From RBG-16-66-20 sp049651845 (GTDB lineage Bacteria; Pseudomonadota; Gammaproteobacteria; Burkholderiales; SG8-39): a stretch of DNA of 64,000 nucleotides. The position numbers and the translations under genes were made by a program. Of this stretch, positions 9,864 to 18,566 are shown one piece after another. The first letter of the stretch is position 1. Each line of letters begins with the position of its first letter. The notes below the pieces were generated by a model. That model was not told where the DNA came from and made no database searches. It saw nothing but the letters and a program-made list of their open reading frames with translations. The stretch covers positions 62,001-126,000 of the forward strand of contig JBASCW010000023.1 in the NCBI GenBank assembly GCA_049651845.1, read 5' to 3'.

Positions 9864-10937
9864 CTAGCCGCCGGCAACCCGGAGTTTCCTGCTGTAAGCG
9901 CGCACTTCGTCTACCAACGCCGCAACCGCTTCCGGCCTCGCTTGCGGAGTAATGCCGTGCCCGAGATTGAAGACGTGCCCCGGCGCCGCGCCGAACGCAT
10001 CGAGCACGCGCCGCGCCTCGGCCCGCACCGTCGCGTCCGGACGCGTGAGCACTACAGGATCGAGATTGCCTTGCAGCGCGACCTTGTCGCCGATGCGGCG
10101 CCGTGCCTCGCGAGGATCCACCTTCCAGTCGAGGCCCACGGCGCTGCAGCCGCTCTCCGCCATGCTTTCCAGCCACGCGCCGCCGTCCTTGGTGAACAGG
10201 ATCGACGGCGCCGGACGCAACGCGGCGAGCACCTTGCGCACGTACGCGAGCGAGAAGGTCTCGTAGTCCGCGCTGTTGAGGCTGCCGCCCCAGGTGTCGA
10301 AGAGCATGACGACCTGCGCGCCGGCCTCGATCTGCGCGTTCAGGTAGTCCGTCACCGCGCGCGCATTCACCTCCAGCACGCGGTGCAGCAGGTCCGGGCG
10401 CGACTTGCGCAGCGCCTTTACGTGGCGCCAGTCGGCGCTGCCCGAGCCCTCGACCATGTAGCAGGCGAGCGTATACGGGCTGCCGGAGAAGCCGATCAGC
10501 GGCACGCGGCCGGCGAGCGCGCGCCGGGTCTCGCGTACCGCGTCGAGCACGTAGCCGAGCTCGGCGGCCGGATCCGGCGCGGCCAGGCGCAGGATCGCGG
10601 CCTCCTCGCGCAAGGGGCGCTCGAAGCGCGGGCCCTCGCCTTCGGCGAAATACAGGCCCAGTCCCATCGCATCGGGCACCGTGAGGATGTCGGAAAAAAG
10701 GATCGCCGCATCGAGCGGGTAGCGCTCCAGCGGCTGCAGCGCGACTTCGCAGCACAGCGCCGGGGAGTGGGCGAGCTTGAGGAAGCTGCCTGCCTTGGCG
10801 CGCGTGGCGTTGTACTCGGGCAGGTAGCGGCCGGCCTGGCGCATGAGCCAGATCGGCGTGTAGCCCGTCGGCTCGCGCGCGAGCGCCCGCAGCAGGCTGT
10901 CGTTCGTCAACCGAGGCGCTTGCAAATGAGTTTCCAT
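9864..10937 (-). CDS. hemE: Uroporphyrinogen decarboxylase HemE
   Basis: 357 aa. It converts uroporphyrinogen III to coproporphyrinogen III in haem synthesis by removing four acetate carboxyls in the cytosol. The N-terminal signature [16 protein letters not shown] carries the substrate-binding Arg residues. [12 protein letters not shown] holds the conserved Asp, and the chain ends with [12 protein letters not shown]. The ATG at 10937 gives the family N-terminus ([18 protein letters not shown]) and overlaps the end of the upstream EVE-domain gene by 31 bases, so translation is probably coupled. The longer open frame to 11357 runs through the EVE gene and is not used. Confidence 0.96.
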   Translation of the reverse strand: METHLQAPRLTNDSLLRALAREPTGYTPIWLMRQAGRYLPEYNATRAKAGSFLKLAHSPALCCEVALQPLERYPLDAAILFSDILTVPDAMGLGLYFAEGEGPRFERPLREEAAILRLAAPDPAAELGYVLDAVRETRRALAGRVPLIGFSGSPYTLACYMVEGSGSADWRHVKALRKSRPDLLHRVLEVNARAVTDYLNAQIEAGAQVVMLFDTWGGSLNSADYETFSLAYVRKVLAALRPAPSILFTKDGGAWLESMAESGCSAVGLDWKVDPREARRRIGDKVALQGNLDPVVLTRPDATVRAEARRVLDAFGAAPGHVFNLGHGITPQARPEAVAALVDEVRAYSRKLRVAGG

Positions 10938-11365
10938 TCCGCCGCACTGACCGGCGTGATCGACAGGCGGTTGCCTGGGCGCAGCGCGAGCATCTTCTTG
11001 AGGCCCGCGAGGGCGCGCATCTCGGCGAGCGGCATCAGGCGCGTTTTCCTGAGCGCGCGCACGTCGACGCAGAACCAGCGCGGCGCGTCGCGCTTCGATT
11101 TCGCGTCGTAGTAGTCGCCCTTGTTGTCGAATTGCGACGGATCCACGTAGGGCGCCGACGCGACTTCGGCCAGGCCCGCGATGCCGGGTTCCGGGCAGCT
11201 CGAGTGGTAGAACAGCACGCCGTCGCCAATTTTCATCACATCGCGCATGGTGTTGCGCGCCTGGTAGTTGCGCACCCCGGTCCAGGGCGTGATGCGCCCG
11301 GGCGCGGCGAGCGCGTCGTCGATCGAGCACTCGTCGGGCTCGGATTTCATGAGCCAATGGTTCAT
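10907..11365 (-). CDS. EVE-domain protein (thymocyte nuclear protein 1 family)
   Basis: 152 aa, a single EVE domain over the whole length. The start [18 protein letters not shown] and the aromatic cage residues in [11 protein letters not shown] and GVLFYHSS are characteristic. EVE domains belong to the PUA-like fold and bind modified nucleobases in DNA or RNA; the bacterial role is largely unknown. It directly follows the predicted 6S RNA and overlaps hemE by 31 bases. A 6S RNA-EVE order downstream of zapA is a common betaproteobacterial arrangement. Confidence 0.9.
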   Translation of the reverse strand: MNHWLMKSEPDECSIDDALAAPGRITPWTGVRNYQARNTMRDVMKIGDGVLFYHSSCPEPGIAGLAEVASAPYVDPSQFDNKGDYYDAKSKRDAPRWFCVDVRALRKTRLMPLAEMRALAGLKKMLALRPGNRLSITPVSAAEWKLICKRLG

Positions 11366-11532
11366 GGCAGGTTGGAGTCCCCCGCTCGTGCCGGTGGGCC
11401 CGGCCTCCGAACCCTGCTCAATCAGGGTGGTCGCGCACCGGCCACATCAGGTTCGTCCGGCGCGCCAAGTCGGAAAACCCGGCGAGGGACGATCACAACA
11501 GTGGCACTGGCAGCCGCAACCTGGGGAAGCTA
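11366..11532 (-). ncRNA. ssrS: Probable 6S RNA
   Basis: The 250-bp gap between zapA and the EVE gene is where 6S RNA sits in many beta- and gammaproteobacteria. Its ends pair: aggttg near the 5' end (11522-11517) with caacct near the 3' end (11374-11369). Further in, gtgcc pairs with ggcac, and an internal hairpin accctg/cagggt is visible, giving a long interrupted rod of about 160 nt. A -10-like tatttt lies just upstream of 11532. 6S RNA binds sigma70 RNA polymerase in stationary phase. The ends are approximate and the call rests on position and pairing only. Confidence 0.55.
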
Positions 11533-11616
11533 TCGGTTCGGAAAATATGGGCCCTGTCGTACACAGCAGGGGACGTAGAGCGTTGTCCCCGGATTTCGAC
11601 TGCAAGCAAACGGCGG

Positions 11617-11928
11617 CTAGAACAGCTTGTCCTGCTGGGCGATCGCCGCGTCGAGCTTCGCCTCGATGCTCGAAATTCTACGCTTCGCCTGCCCGATATC
11701 AAAGCCGTTGCCGACCTTCAGGCTCAGCAGTTCGTGCGCGATGTTGAGCGCGGCCATCACCGCGATGCGGTCGGTGCCGCTCACCTTGCCCGCCTTCTTG
11801 ATTTCGCCCATCTTGGCGTCGAGGTAGGCGACCGCCTCCATGAGCGCTGCGCGCTCGCCTTCTTCGCAGGCGATCTTGTAGTTGCGGCCGAGGATGCTGA
11901 TCTCGATGGTCTTCGCGCTCTCGGCCAT
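11617..11928 (-). CDS. zapA: Cell division protein ZapA
   Basis: 103 aa. ZapA binds and cross-links FtsZ filaments at the Z-ring. The family pattern is present: an N-terminal beta region ISILGRNYKIACEEGE, then DRIAVMAALNIAHELL, then a C-terminal coiled coil (AKRRISSIEAKLDAAIAQQ). The ATG at 11928 follows the zapB-like gene by 11 bp; an open frame extending further upstream is inside that gene. The gene precedes the predicted 6S RNA. Confidence 0.93.
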   Translation of the reverse strand: MAESAKTIEISILGRNYKIACEEGERAALMEAVAYLDAKMGEIKKAGKVSGTDRIAVMAALNIAHELLSLKVGNGFDIGQAKRRISSIEAKLDAAIAQQDKLF

Positions 11929-11939
11929 CGTGGATCCGA

Positions 11940-12158
11940 TCAGTCGGGCAGTCGCGCGAGCAGGCTCTCGAGCTTGACCTTGGCGCCCTCGATGCGCTCG
12001 TTCAGGCGCTTCGCGTCGTTCTTCGCGCTCGCCAGCTGCTGCCGCAGGTCGTGGTTCTCGGCGCGCAACCGCTCGCACAGGCCGACGAACTGCGCGACCT
12101 TGGCCTCGAGGGAGTTGAACTCCGCGTCCACGCTGGCACTATCTTTCAAAACTGCCAT
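11940..12158 (-). CDS. ZapB-like short coiled-coil protein
   Basis: 72 aa from the ATG at 12158 and coiled coil throughout: heptad-like repeats from FNSLEAKVAQFVGLCERLRAE to LNERIEGAKVKLESLLARL. Small proteins of this type lie immediately before zapA in betaproteobacteria and are regarded as ZapB analogues linking the Z-ring to other division factors. Family membership is inferred from position, size and coiled-coil pattern. The open frame extends to 12203, but that start would reach into the btuB promoter region and adds no conserved sequence. Confidence 0.78.
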   Translation of the reverse strand: MAVLKDSASVDAEFNSLEAKVAQFVGLCERLRAENHDLRQQLASAKNDAKRLNERIEGAKVKLESLLARLPD

Positions 12159-12215
12159 AGCGTCAAGGAATAGGCCCCGTTTGTGCAAGTGGTTCCTGAC
12201 CATTGCTGCGGCGCT

Positions 12216-12221
12216 ATAATT
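12216..12221 (+). promoter_or_regulatory. btuB promoter -10 element
   Basis: A perfect TATAAT lies about 20 bases before the riboswitch begins. A weak -35 candidate (ttcctg, 12194-12199) lies 16 bases upstream. This divergent region is shared with the zapB-like gene. Together with the riboswitch it fills the 341-bp gap before btuB. Confidence 0.55.
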
Positions 12222-12236
12222 CGTTCCGCAATCCGC

Positions 12237-12445
12237 TGCAAGGTGTCCTCGATCAATGCCTTAATCGAGGATGAAACGGGAATCCGGTGCGCGCGCGACC
12301 CAGCGTCGGCGCAATTCCGGAACTGCCCCCGCAACGGTAAGCGAGGGGGTGCACACCCCGCCACTGTGGAGGTTTGTCAATTCACGGGAAGGCGTGCACC
12401 CGGTGGCCACGGCCACCACTCGCGAGTCCGGAGACCGGCCTTGGA
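12237..12445 (+). promoter_or_regulatory. Cobalamin (AdoCbl) riboswitch
   Basis: The conserved elements appear in order: gaaacgggaa (about 12273), ccggaactgcccccgcaacg and cggtaa (12335-12340), the B12 box gccactg (12360-12366), gggaagg, and cgagtccggagacc (about 12422-12436). This matches the AdoCbl riboswitch core with its kissing-loop regions. It lies in the leader of btuB and is expected to block expression when cobalamin is plentiful, by hiding the strong ribosome-binding site (aaggaggag, 12485-12493). Confidence 0.93.
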
Positions 12446-12499
12446 GCGCTCTATCAACCTAGCGATGGTGTCGGGGACGACGCCAAGGAGGAGAGTTCC

Positions 12500-14578
12500 A
12501 TGCGCACGACCTTGTTCGCGGCAGTGCTGGCCGGTCTCGCCGCATCCACCGTTGCACAGTCTGACGACGCGATCACCGTGACCGCGACGCGCTTCGCGGA
12601 GGACGCGCGCCGGCTGCCCGCGAGCACCACCGTGATCGGCGCTGAAGAAATTCGGAAGGGCGCCGCGCGCACGCTGCCCGAGCTGCTGCAGGAGCAGACC
12701 GGCATCACCATGAAGGACTTCTTCGGCAACAATGCTTCCAGCACCTCGGTGGACCTGCGCGGCTACGGCATCACCGGCGGCCAGAACACGCTGATCCTGG
12801 TGGACGGCCGGCGCGTCACCGACATCGACCTGACGAGCGTGCAGTGGGCCGCGATCCCGCTCGCCGGCATCGAGCGCATCGAGATCCTGCGCGGCACTGG
12901 CGCGGTGCTCTACGGCGACGGCGCCTCGGCGGGCGTGATCAACATCGTCACGCGCTCGCCGCTAAAGCAGGGCGCCGCGCTCGAGGTCCTCGGCCGCGCC
13001 GCGACCTTCGATACGCAGGAGGGCCAGGTCTACGCGAGCTATGCGTCGGGACAGCCCGGGTCCAGTTTCGGGATCAACGCGTCGGTCTACGGCTTCGCCA
13101 CCGACGGCTACCGGGCCAACAACCGCAACGAGCAGCAGAACAACACCGCCAGCCTGCGCTGGAGCCTGGGCGACACGACACTCGACCTCCGCGCCGGCTC
13201 CGATGCGCAGGAGCTGCGGCTGCCCGGCGCGCGCCGCGTCCAGCCCTCGATCGGCCTGGACGAGTACCGCGACGACCCGCGCGGCGCGCAGACGCCGCTC
13301 GACTACTCGAGCCGCGACGGCAAGCGCGCGGGGCTCGTGTTCGGCCAGCGCTTCGGCGAGGCGGACCTGAGTATCGGCCTGGACTGGCGCAGCAAGGACC
13401 AGCGCTCGTATTTCGACCAGAGCGGTTTCCCAATCTACCGCGCCGACGGACTCGAGGTGAGCTCGTTCACGCCGCGCCTGCGCCTGCCGTTCGCGATCGG
13501 CGGCACCCGCCACGGTCTGACCGTCGGCATCGACATGGCCGCCTGGCGCTACGATTCCCGTCGCAGCGACCGGCCCGAGCATGTCAGCCAGCCGATCAAC
13601 CGGATCCGCGCCTCGCAGGACACTCAGGCTTTCTATCTTCAGGATCTGATTGATCTCTCGGCGGCGACGCGCTTGACGCTGGGCGTGCGCACTGAGCGCG
13701 TGCGCTATGCCGCCACCGACACTGTAGATCCGGCCGCGCCGGGCTTCTTCTTCAACTCCGCGGCACCCGAGGCGCGCCAGACCCAGCGCCAGGATGCCTG
13801 GGAGATCGGGCTGCGGCACGCATTCACGCCTGCCTGGGCGGCCTTCGGGCGCGCCGGCCAGAGCTACCGCTTCGTCAACGTCGACGAACTCTACGAGAAC
13901 AACGCGCTGTTCATGCCGGAGTTCCAGTTCCTGCGCCCGCAGCGCGCGCTTACCTACGAGGCGGGCGCCGAGTGGCGTGCGCCCGCGCAGTCCCTGCGCG
14001 CGACGCTGTTCCAGTCGGACGTGCGCGACGAGATCCACCTCGATCCGTTTTCCACCGGCGTGGGCAACACCAACCTGCCGCCGTCGCGGCGCCGCGGCGT
14101 CGAGCTGGACGGCGGCTGGCGGCCCGTTGCCGCGCTCAGCCTGCGCGCGGGTTATGCCTACACCGAAGCGAAGTTCCTCGAAGGCACGCTCGCCGGCAGC
14201 CCCTTCGCGATCGGTACCAACATGAGCGTCGCCGGCAAGCGCGTGCCGCTCGTGCCCGCGCACAAGCTGAACCTGGGCCTCGCCTGGGACATCACCGGCA
14301 GGACGCAGCTCTCGGGCGGCCTCACCGCGCTCTCCAGCCAGATCATGGACAACGACGAGCCGAACACCTTGGGAGTGAAGATCCCCAGCTTCACCACCGT
14401 GGATCTCAAGCTGCGGCACAGCTTCGACTGGGGCCGGCTCGCGCTCACCGTCAACAACCTTCTCGGCGAGGACTACTTCACCTACGCGGTGCGCAGCGCG
14501 TTCATCGCCGACCGCTACGCGGTCTACCCGCTGCCTGGCCGCACCGTCTCGCTCGCTGCGGAGTTCAAGCTCGACTAG
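12500..14578 (+). CDS. btuB: TonB-dependent vitamin B12 receptor BtuB
   Basis: 692 aa. A signal peptide of about 19 residues (MRTTLFAAVLAGLAASTVAQ) is followed at once by a TonB box-like DAITVTATRF, then a plug domain (LPELLQEQTGI, LVDGRRV, IERIEILRGTGAVLYGDGA, GVINIVT) and a 22-strand barrel ending in an aromatic-rich C-terminus with terminal LD. The cobalamin riboswitch in the leader identifies the substrate class. The ATG at 12500 with its Shine-Dalgarno is the natural start; an upstream open frame through the riboswitch is rejected. It imports cobalamin across the outer membrane. Confidence 0.95.
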   Translation: MRTTLFAAVLAGLAASTVAQSDDAITVTATRFAEDARRLPASTTVIGAEEIRKGAARTLPELLQEQTGITMKDFFGNNASSTSVDLRGYGITGGQNTLILVDGRRVTDIDLTSVQWAAIPLAGIERIEILRGTGAVLYGDGASAGVINIVTRSPLKQGAALEVLGRAATFDTQEGQVYASYASGQPGSSFGINASVYGFATDGYRANNRNEQQNNTASLRWSLGDTTLDLRAGSDAQELRLPGARRVQPSIGLDEYRDDPRGAQTPLDYSSRDGKRAGLVFGQRFGEADLSIGLDWRSKDQRSYFDQSGFPIYRADGLEVSSFTPRLRLPFAIGGTRHGLTVGIDMAAWRYDSRRSDRPEHVSQPINRIRASQDTQAFYLQDLIDLSAATRLTLGVRTERVRYAATDTVDPAAPGFFFNSAAPEARQTQRQDAWEIGLRHAFTPAWAAFGRAGQSYRFVNVDELYENNALFMPEFQFLRPQRALTYEAGAEWRAPAQSLRATLFQSDVRDEIHLDPFSTGVGNTNLPPSRRRGVELDGGWRPVAALSLRAGYAYTEAKFLEGTLAGSPFAIGTNMSVAGKRVPLVPAHKLNLGLAWDITGRTQLSGGLTALSSQIMDNDEPNTLGVKIPSFTTVDLKLRHSFDWGRLALTVNNLLGEDYFTYAVRSAFIADRYAVYPLPGRTVSLAAEFKLD

Positions 14579-14587
14579 CGTCCCGGA

Positions 14588-14615
14588 GGGCAGGTAGCAA
14601 TTCTGCTATCTTCCC
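14588..14615 (+). promoter_or_regulatory. Hairpin between btuB and waaQ, overlapping a -10 candidate
   Basis: An 8-bp stem with one G-U pair (aggtagca / tgctatct), extended by three more pairs past a mismatch, closes a 4-base loop just before the waaQ ATG. It lacks a T-run. The right arm contains TATCTT (14607-14612), preceded by tgc as in an extended -10 and ending 6 bases before the ATG. It could separate btuB from waaQ transcription or be the waaQ promoter. Confidence 0.4.
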
Positions 14616-14618
14616 CCG

Positions 14619-15701
14619 ATGCTGAAGGACGCGGTTCCGCTCGGGGAGATCGCGCGCGCGCTGGTCATCATGCTGCGGCATCACGGCGACGTGCTGCTCG
14701 CCTCACCGGTTGCTGCTGCGCTCAAGGTACAGGCGCCGAAAGCGGAGATCGACGCGCTCGTCTACGACGACACCGCGCCGATGCTCGAGGGTCATCCGGC
14801 GCTCGCCCGGGTGCATGCCGTAGGCCGGCGCTGGAAGGACGAGGGCGCGTTCAGGCGGCTCGCCGCGGAAGCAAGGCTGCTCGGCACGCTGCGCGCGCGC
14901 GGCTACGACCTGCTGGTTCACCTGACCGAGCAGCCGCGCGGCGCCTGGCTCGCGCGCGCGCTCGGCGCCCGCTACCGCGTCGCGCCCGTGGTGCCCCGCC
15001 GCGGGCAGTTCTGGGCTCGCAGCTTCACGCACCTCTATCCGCTTGCGCGCAACGGCCGCCGCCACCGGGTGGAGGCGAATCTCGACGCGCTGCGCCGCAT
15101 CGGCTTGCAGCCCGGCATGGAAGAACGGCGCCTGCAGTTTGTCCCGGGCGCCGCAGCCGAAGCGAGCGTGGCGGCGCTGCTCGCCGCCGAAGGCATCGGC
15201 GAGCAGGGCTTTGTCCACATCCACCCGGCCTCGCGCTGGCGCTTCAAATGCTGGACGCCCGAGCGCAACGCCGAGCTCATCGATCGACTTGCCTCCAGGC
15301 ATCGCATTGTCCTCACCGCAGCGCCGGACCCCGACGAGCGGTCGTTCGTCGAGGCGATCGTCTCCGGGACCAAATCCAGACCCGTGAACCTGGCAGGCAA
15401 GCTCTCGCTCAAGGAGCTGGGCGCGCTTACCGCGAGCGCACGGCTGTTCATCGGCGTCGATTCGATGCCGATGCATCTCGCCGCGGCCATGCGCACGCCC
15501 GTGGTCGCGCTGTTCGGGCCGAGCGGCGAGCTGGAATGGCGGCCGTGGCGCGTCATGCACCGTGTCGTGACGACCAACCATCCCTGCCGTCCCTGCGGCA
15601 ACGACGGCTGCGGCGGCGGCAAGGTGAGCGAGTGCCTCACGCTGCTCGGCGTAGACGAGGTCTATGCCGCAGCGCAGGAACTGCTGAGCCTGGAACGCTG
15701 A
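14619..15701 (+). CDS. waaQ: Lipopolysaccharide heptosyltransferase III (WaaQ-like, GT9)
   Basis: 360 aa, a GT-B fold glycosyltransferase of family GT9. Signature stretches are VIMLRHHGDVLLASPV at the N-terminus, VHIHPASRWRFKCW in the middle and FIGVDSMPMHLAAAM near the nucleotide-binding site. The cysteine-rich CRPCGNDGCGGG tail before SECL is typical of the heptosyltransferase III (RfaQ/WaaQ) subgroup, which adds the side-branch heptose to the LPS inner core in the cytoplasm. It is the first gene of a seven-gene plus-strand operon. The start is ATG with no Shine-Dalgarno but a -10-like hexamer 6 bases upstream. Confidence 0.88.
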   Translation: MLKDAVPLGEIARALVIMLRHHGDVLLASPVAAALKVQAPKAEIDALVYDDTAPMLEGHPALARVHAVGRRWKDEGAFRRLAAEARLLGTLRARGYDLLVHLTEQPRGAWLARALGARYRVAPVVPRRGQFWARSFTHLYPLARNGRRHRVEANLDALRRIGLQPGMEERRLQFVPGAAAEASVAALLAAEGIGEQGFVHIHPASRWRFKCWTPERNAELIDRLASRHRIVLTAAPDPDERSFVEAIVSGTKSRPVNLAGKLSLKELGALTASARLFIGVDSMPMHLAAAMRTPVVALFGPSGELEWRPWRVMHRVVTTNHPCRPCGNDGCGGGKVSECLTLLGVDEVYAAAQELLSLER

Positions 15702-15705
15702 GCGG

Positions 15706-16812
15706 GTGCGAGTCGCGATCGTCCGTCAGCGCTACAACCCTTACGGAGGGGCCGAGCGCTTCATCGAGCGCGCGCTGCCGGCGCTCGAGCGTGCCGGCGC
15801 CGAGATCACGCTCATCGCCCGCAGCGCCGAAGGCTGGGGTGCGCGGCAGCTCATCGCGGTGGATCCGTTTTACGTCGGCAGCGCCTGGCGCGACGCCTCG
15901 TTCGCGCGCGCCGCGCGCGCAGCCTGGCAGGCGGGCGGCTTCGACCTGGTGCAGTCGCACGAGCGCATCCCCGGCTGCAGCGTCTACCGCGCCGGCGACG
16001 GCGTGCACGCCGAATGGCTCGAGATCCGGCGCGCGGCCTCGGGCCCGGGCGGGCGGGCGGCGATCGCGCTCAATCCCCATCACGGCTACGTCTGCGCGGC
16101 CGAGCGCCGCATGTTCGAGCACCCGGCGCTGCGCGCGGTGATCTGCAACTCGGCGATGGTGCGCGCCGAGATCGAGCGGCGCTTCGGCGTCGCCGCGCAG
16201 AAGTTGCACGTGATCTACAACGGCGTGGACCTGGAGCAGTTCCATCCGCGCCAGCGAGCGACGTTGCGCGCGGCGGCGCGATCGGAACTGGGCGCGAGCG
16301 AAAAGGACTTTGTCTTCCTCTTCGTGGGCTCGGGCTTCTGGCGCAAGGGGCTGGATGCGGCGATCCGTGCGCTCGCGGCCTGCGGCAAGGCCCCGTTCAG
16401 GCTCGTGGTCGCCGGGCGCGACCGCGATGCGGCGCGGTTCGCCGCGCAGGCGCAGGCCGCCGGCCTGGGCGCACGCGTACGCCTGCTCGGCGGGCGCGAG
16501 GACGTGCGGCCGCTCTACGCAGCGGCGGATTGCTTTATCCTCCCTACCCGCTACGACCCGTTCCCGAACACCGCGCTCGAGGCGCTGGCGATGGGGCTCC
16601 CGGTGATCGTCGGGCGGCGCAGCGGCGCCGCCGAGGTCGTGCGCGAAGGGGAAAGCGGCTGGACCTGCGAGCCCGGCAATGTCGCCGGGCTGGCCGAGCG
16701 GATGCGCGATGCCGCGCGACTCCGGGGCGATGCGGCCCGAGCTGCGGCCGAAAACTATGGAATCGAACAGATGGCCCGCAAGCTGACGGCGCTCTACGCA
16801 AGCCTGGCATGA
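15706..16812 (+). CDS. Glycosyltransferase family 4 (WaaG-like, LPS core)
   Basis: 368 aa, GT-B fold, GT4. The N-terminal acceptor domain begins with the glycine-rich loop RYNPYGGAERF. The C-terminal nucleotide-sugar domain has LFVGSGFWRKG and the EX7E-like region RYDPFPNTALEALAMGLPV. The sequence resembles betaproteobacterial LPS core glucosyltransferases of the WaaG type; the exact sugar cannot be read. It starts with GTG, four bases after the waaQ stop, and ends in a 4-base ATGA overlap with msbA. Confidence 0.85.
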   Translation: MRVAIVRQRYNPYGGAERFIERALPALERAGAEITLIARSAEGWGARQLIAVDPFYVGSAWRDASFARAARAAWQAGGFDLVQSHERIPGCSVYRAGDGVHAEWLEIRRAASGPGGRAAIALNPHHGYVCAAERRMFEHPALRAVICNSAMVRAEIERRFGVAAQKLHVIYNGVDLEQFHPRQRATLRAAARSELGASEKDFVFLFVGSGFWRKGLDAAIRALAACGKAPFRLVVAGRDRDAARFAAQAQAAGLGARVRLLGGREDVRPLYAAADCFILPTRYDPFPNTALEALAMGLPVIVGRRSGAAEVVREGESGWTCEPGNVAGLAERMRDAARLRGDAARAAAENYGIEQMARKLTALYASLA

Positions 16813-18566
16813 GCCAATCACACGACCGTCGCCTGTATCTGCGGCTGCTGTCCTACGTGCGGCCGCATGCGGGCATTTTCGCGGTGGCCGTGCTCGGCAT
16901 GATCGCCGCGGCCGCCACCGAGCCGCTGTTTCCGGCGCTGATCAAGCCGCTGCTCGACCGCGGCTTCGGCGCGGGCACGCAGTCGCTGCCGCCGCTGGTC
17001 TTCGCCGCGGCGATCGTCGGCATCTTCGTGCTGCGCGGGATCCTGTCCTTCACGTCGTCGTACTGCATGGCCTGGGTTGGCAACCGCGTGGTACTGGACC
17101 TGCGCGCAGCGATGTTCGACCGCCTGGTGCGCCTTCCGGCGCGCTATTTCGACGACAACAGCTCCGGCATGATCCTGTCCAAGGTCGCCTACGACGTCGG
17201 CGGCGTGACCGCCGCGGCGACCACGGTGCTCACGGTGGCGGTGCAGGACACGATCAAGGTGATCGGTTTGTTCGGCTTCCTGCTGTACCTGAACTGGAAG
17301 ATGACGTTGATCGCGATCGCCATCGTGCCGCCGATCGCGCTGTTCGTGCGGCTGCTGTCGCGCCGGCTGCGCAATATGGCGCGCGGGGCGCAGACTGCGA
17401 TGGGCGAGATCGTGCACGTGCTCGAGGAGACCATCGGCTGCCACAAGGTGGTCAAGATCTTCGGCGGCCAGGACTACGAGTCGCGGCGCTTCGCGCGCGC
17501 CAACCAGCGCCTGCGCGGCTTCAACATGCGCCAGACCGTGCCCGCGGCGCTGACCACGCCGGTCACGCACACGCTCGCCGCGTTCGCGGTCGCGATCATC
17601 GTTTACGTCGCGCTGCAGGAATCGATCGCCGAGCGTGCCACCATGGGCGAGTTCGCCGCGTTCATGACCGCGATGCTGCTGCTGCTCGCGCCGCTCAAGC
17701 ACCTGACCGAGCTGAACGCGCCGCTGCAGCGCGGCCTCGCGGCCGCCGAGAGCGTGTTCGCGCTCGTCGACACGCCCGTGGAGAAGGACGAGGGCACCGC
17801 GGTGATCGAGCGCGCGCGCGGCGAAATCGAGTTCCGCGACGTGAGCCTCACTTACCCTACGCGCACCGAGCCCGCGCTGCGCTCGGTGAGCTTCACAGTG
17901 CAACCGGGGGAGACCGTGGCGCTGGTGGGCGGCTCGGGCGGCGGCAAGACCACGCTCGCCAACCTGCTGCCGCGCTTCTACTCGCCCGACGGCGGGCGCG
18001 TGCTGCTCGATGGCCGCGACATCCAGACGCTGACGCTGGAAAGCCTGCGCGGCAACCTCGCACTGGTGTCGCAGGACGTGGTGCTGTTCAATGACACGAT
18101 CCGCGCCAACATCGCCTACGGCGCAATGGGCACGGCAGGCGAGAAGGAGATCGTCGCGGCGGCCGAGGCGGCGCACGCGATGGATTTCATCCGCGAGACG
18201 CCGCAAGGCCTGGACACGCTGATCGGCGAGAACGGCATGCGCCTCTCGGGCGGCCAGCGCCAGCGCCTGGCGATCGCGCGCGCGCTGCTGAAGAACGCGC
18301 CGGTGCTGATCCTCGACGAGGCCACCTCGGCGCTCGACACCGAGTCCGAGCGCATCGTCCAGGACGCGCTCGACGTGCTGATGCGCGGGCGCACGACGCT
18401 GGTGATCGCGCACCGGCTCTCGACCATCGAGCGCGCGAGCCGCATCCTGGTCCTGGAGCGCGGGCGCATCGTCGAGTCCGGAACGCATGACGAGCTGATC
18501 GCGCGCGGCGGCGTCTACGAGAAGCTTTACCGGAACCAGAAAGCGGTCGAGAACGCCAAAGCATGA
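16809..18566 (+). CDS. msbA: Lipid A/LPS flippase MsbA (ABC exporter, fused membrane and ATPase domains)
   Basis: 585 aa, a half-transporter that flips lipid A-core across the inner membrane. An N-terminal six-helix exporter domain (residues about 15-320) is followed by an ATPase domain with Walker A GGSGGGKTT (K380), Q-loop region LALVSQDVVLF, ABC signature LSGGQRQR (about 479), Walker B VLILDEATSALD and switch IAHRLST. The length is that of MsbA. It is nested in the waa operon, with ATGA overlaps to the genes on both sides. The longer open frame beginning at 16014 lies over the GT4 gene and is spurious. Confidence 0.95.
   Translation: MSQSHDRRLYLRLLSYVRPHAGIFAVAVLGMIAAAATEPLFPALIKPLLDRGFGAGTQSLPPLVFAAAIVGIFVLRGILSFTSSYCMAWVGNRVVLDLRAAMFDRLVRLPARYFDDNSSGMILSKVAYDVGGVTAAATTVLTVAVQDTIKVIGLFGFLLYLNWKMTLIAIAIVPPIALFVRLLSRRLRNMARGAQTAMGEIVHVLEETIGCHKVVKIFGGQDYESRRFARANQRLRGFNMRQTVPAALTTPVTHTLAAFAVAIIVYVALQESIAERATMGEFAAFMTAMLLLLAPLKHLTELNAPLQRGLAAAESVFALVDTPVEKDEGTAVIERARGEIEFRDVSLTYPTRTEPALRSVSFTVQPGETVALVGGSGGGKTTLANLLPRFYSPDGGRVLLDGRDIQTLTLESLRGNLALVSQDVVLFNDTIRANIAYGAMGTAGEKEIVAAAEAAHAMDFIRETPQGLDTLIGENGMRLSGGQRQRLAIARALLKNAPVLILDEATSALDTESERIVQDALDVLMRGRTTLVIAHRLSTIERASRILVLERGRIVESGTHDELIARGGVYEKLYRNQKAVENAKA

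Noticed and set aside
12374..12499. An upstream start for btuB.
   Set aside because: It runs through the cobalamin riboswitch; the ATG at 12500 follows a strong Shine-Dalgarno and starts a proper signal peptide.
14703..15581. A 292-codon minus-strand open frame opposite waaQ.
   Set aside because: Shadow frame; the plus-strand protein carries all GT9 signatures.
16014..16808. An N-terminal extension that would fuse 265 residues to MsbA.
   Set aside because: It overlaps the GT4 gene in another frame; MsbA has its own ATG at 16809 with an ATGA overlap and the exact family N-terminus.
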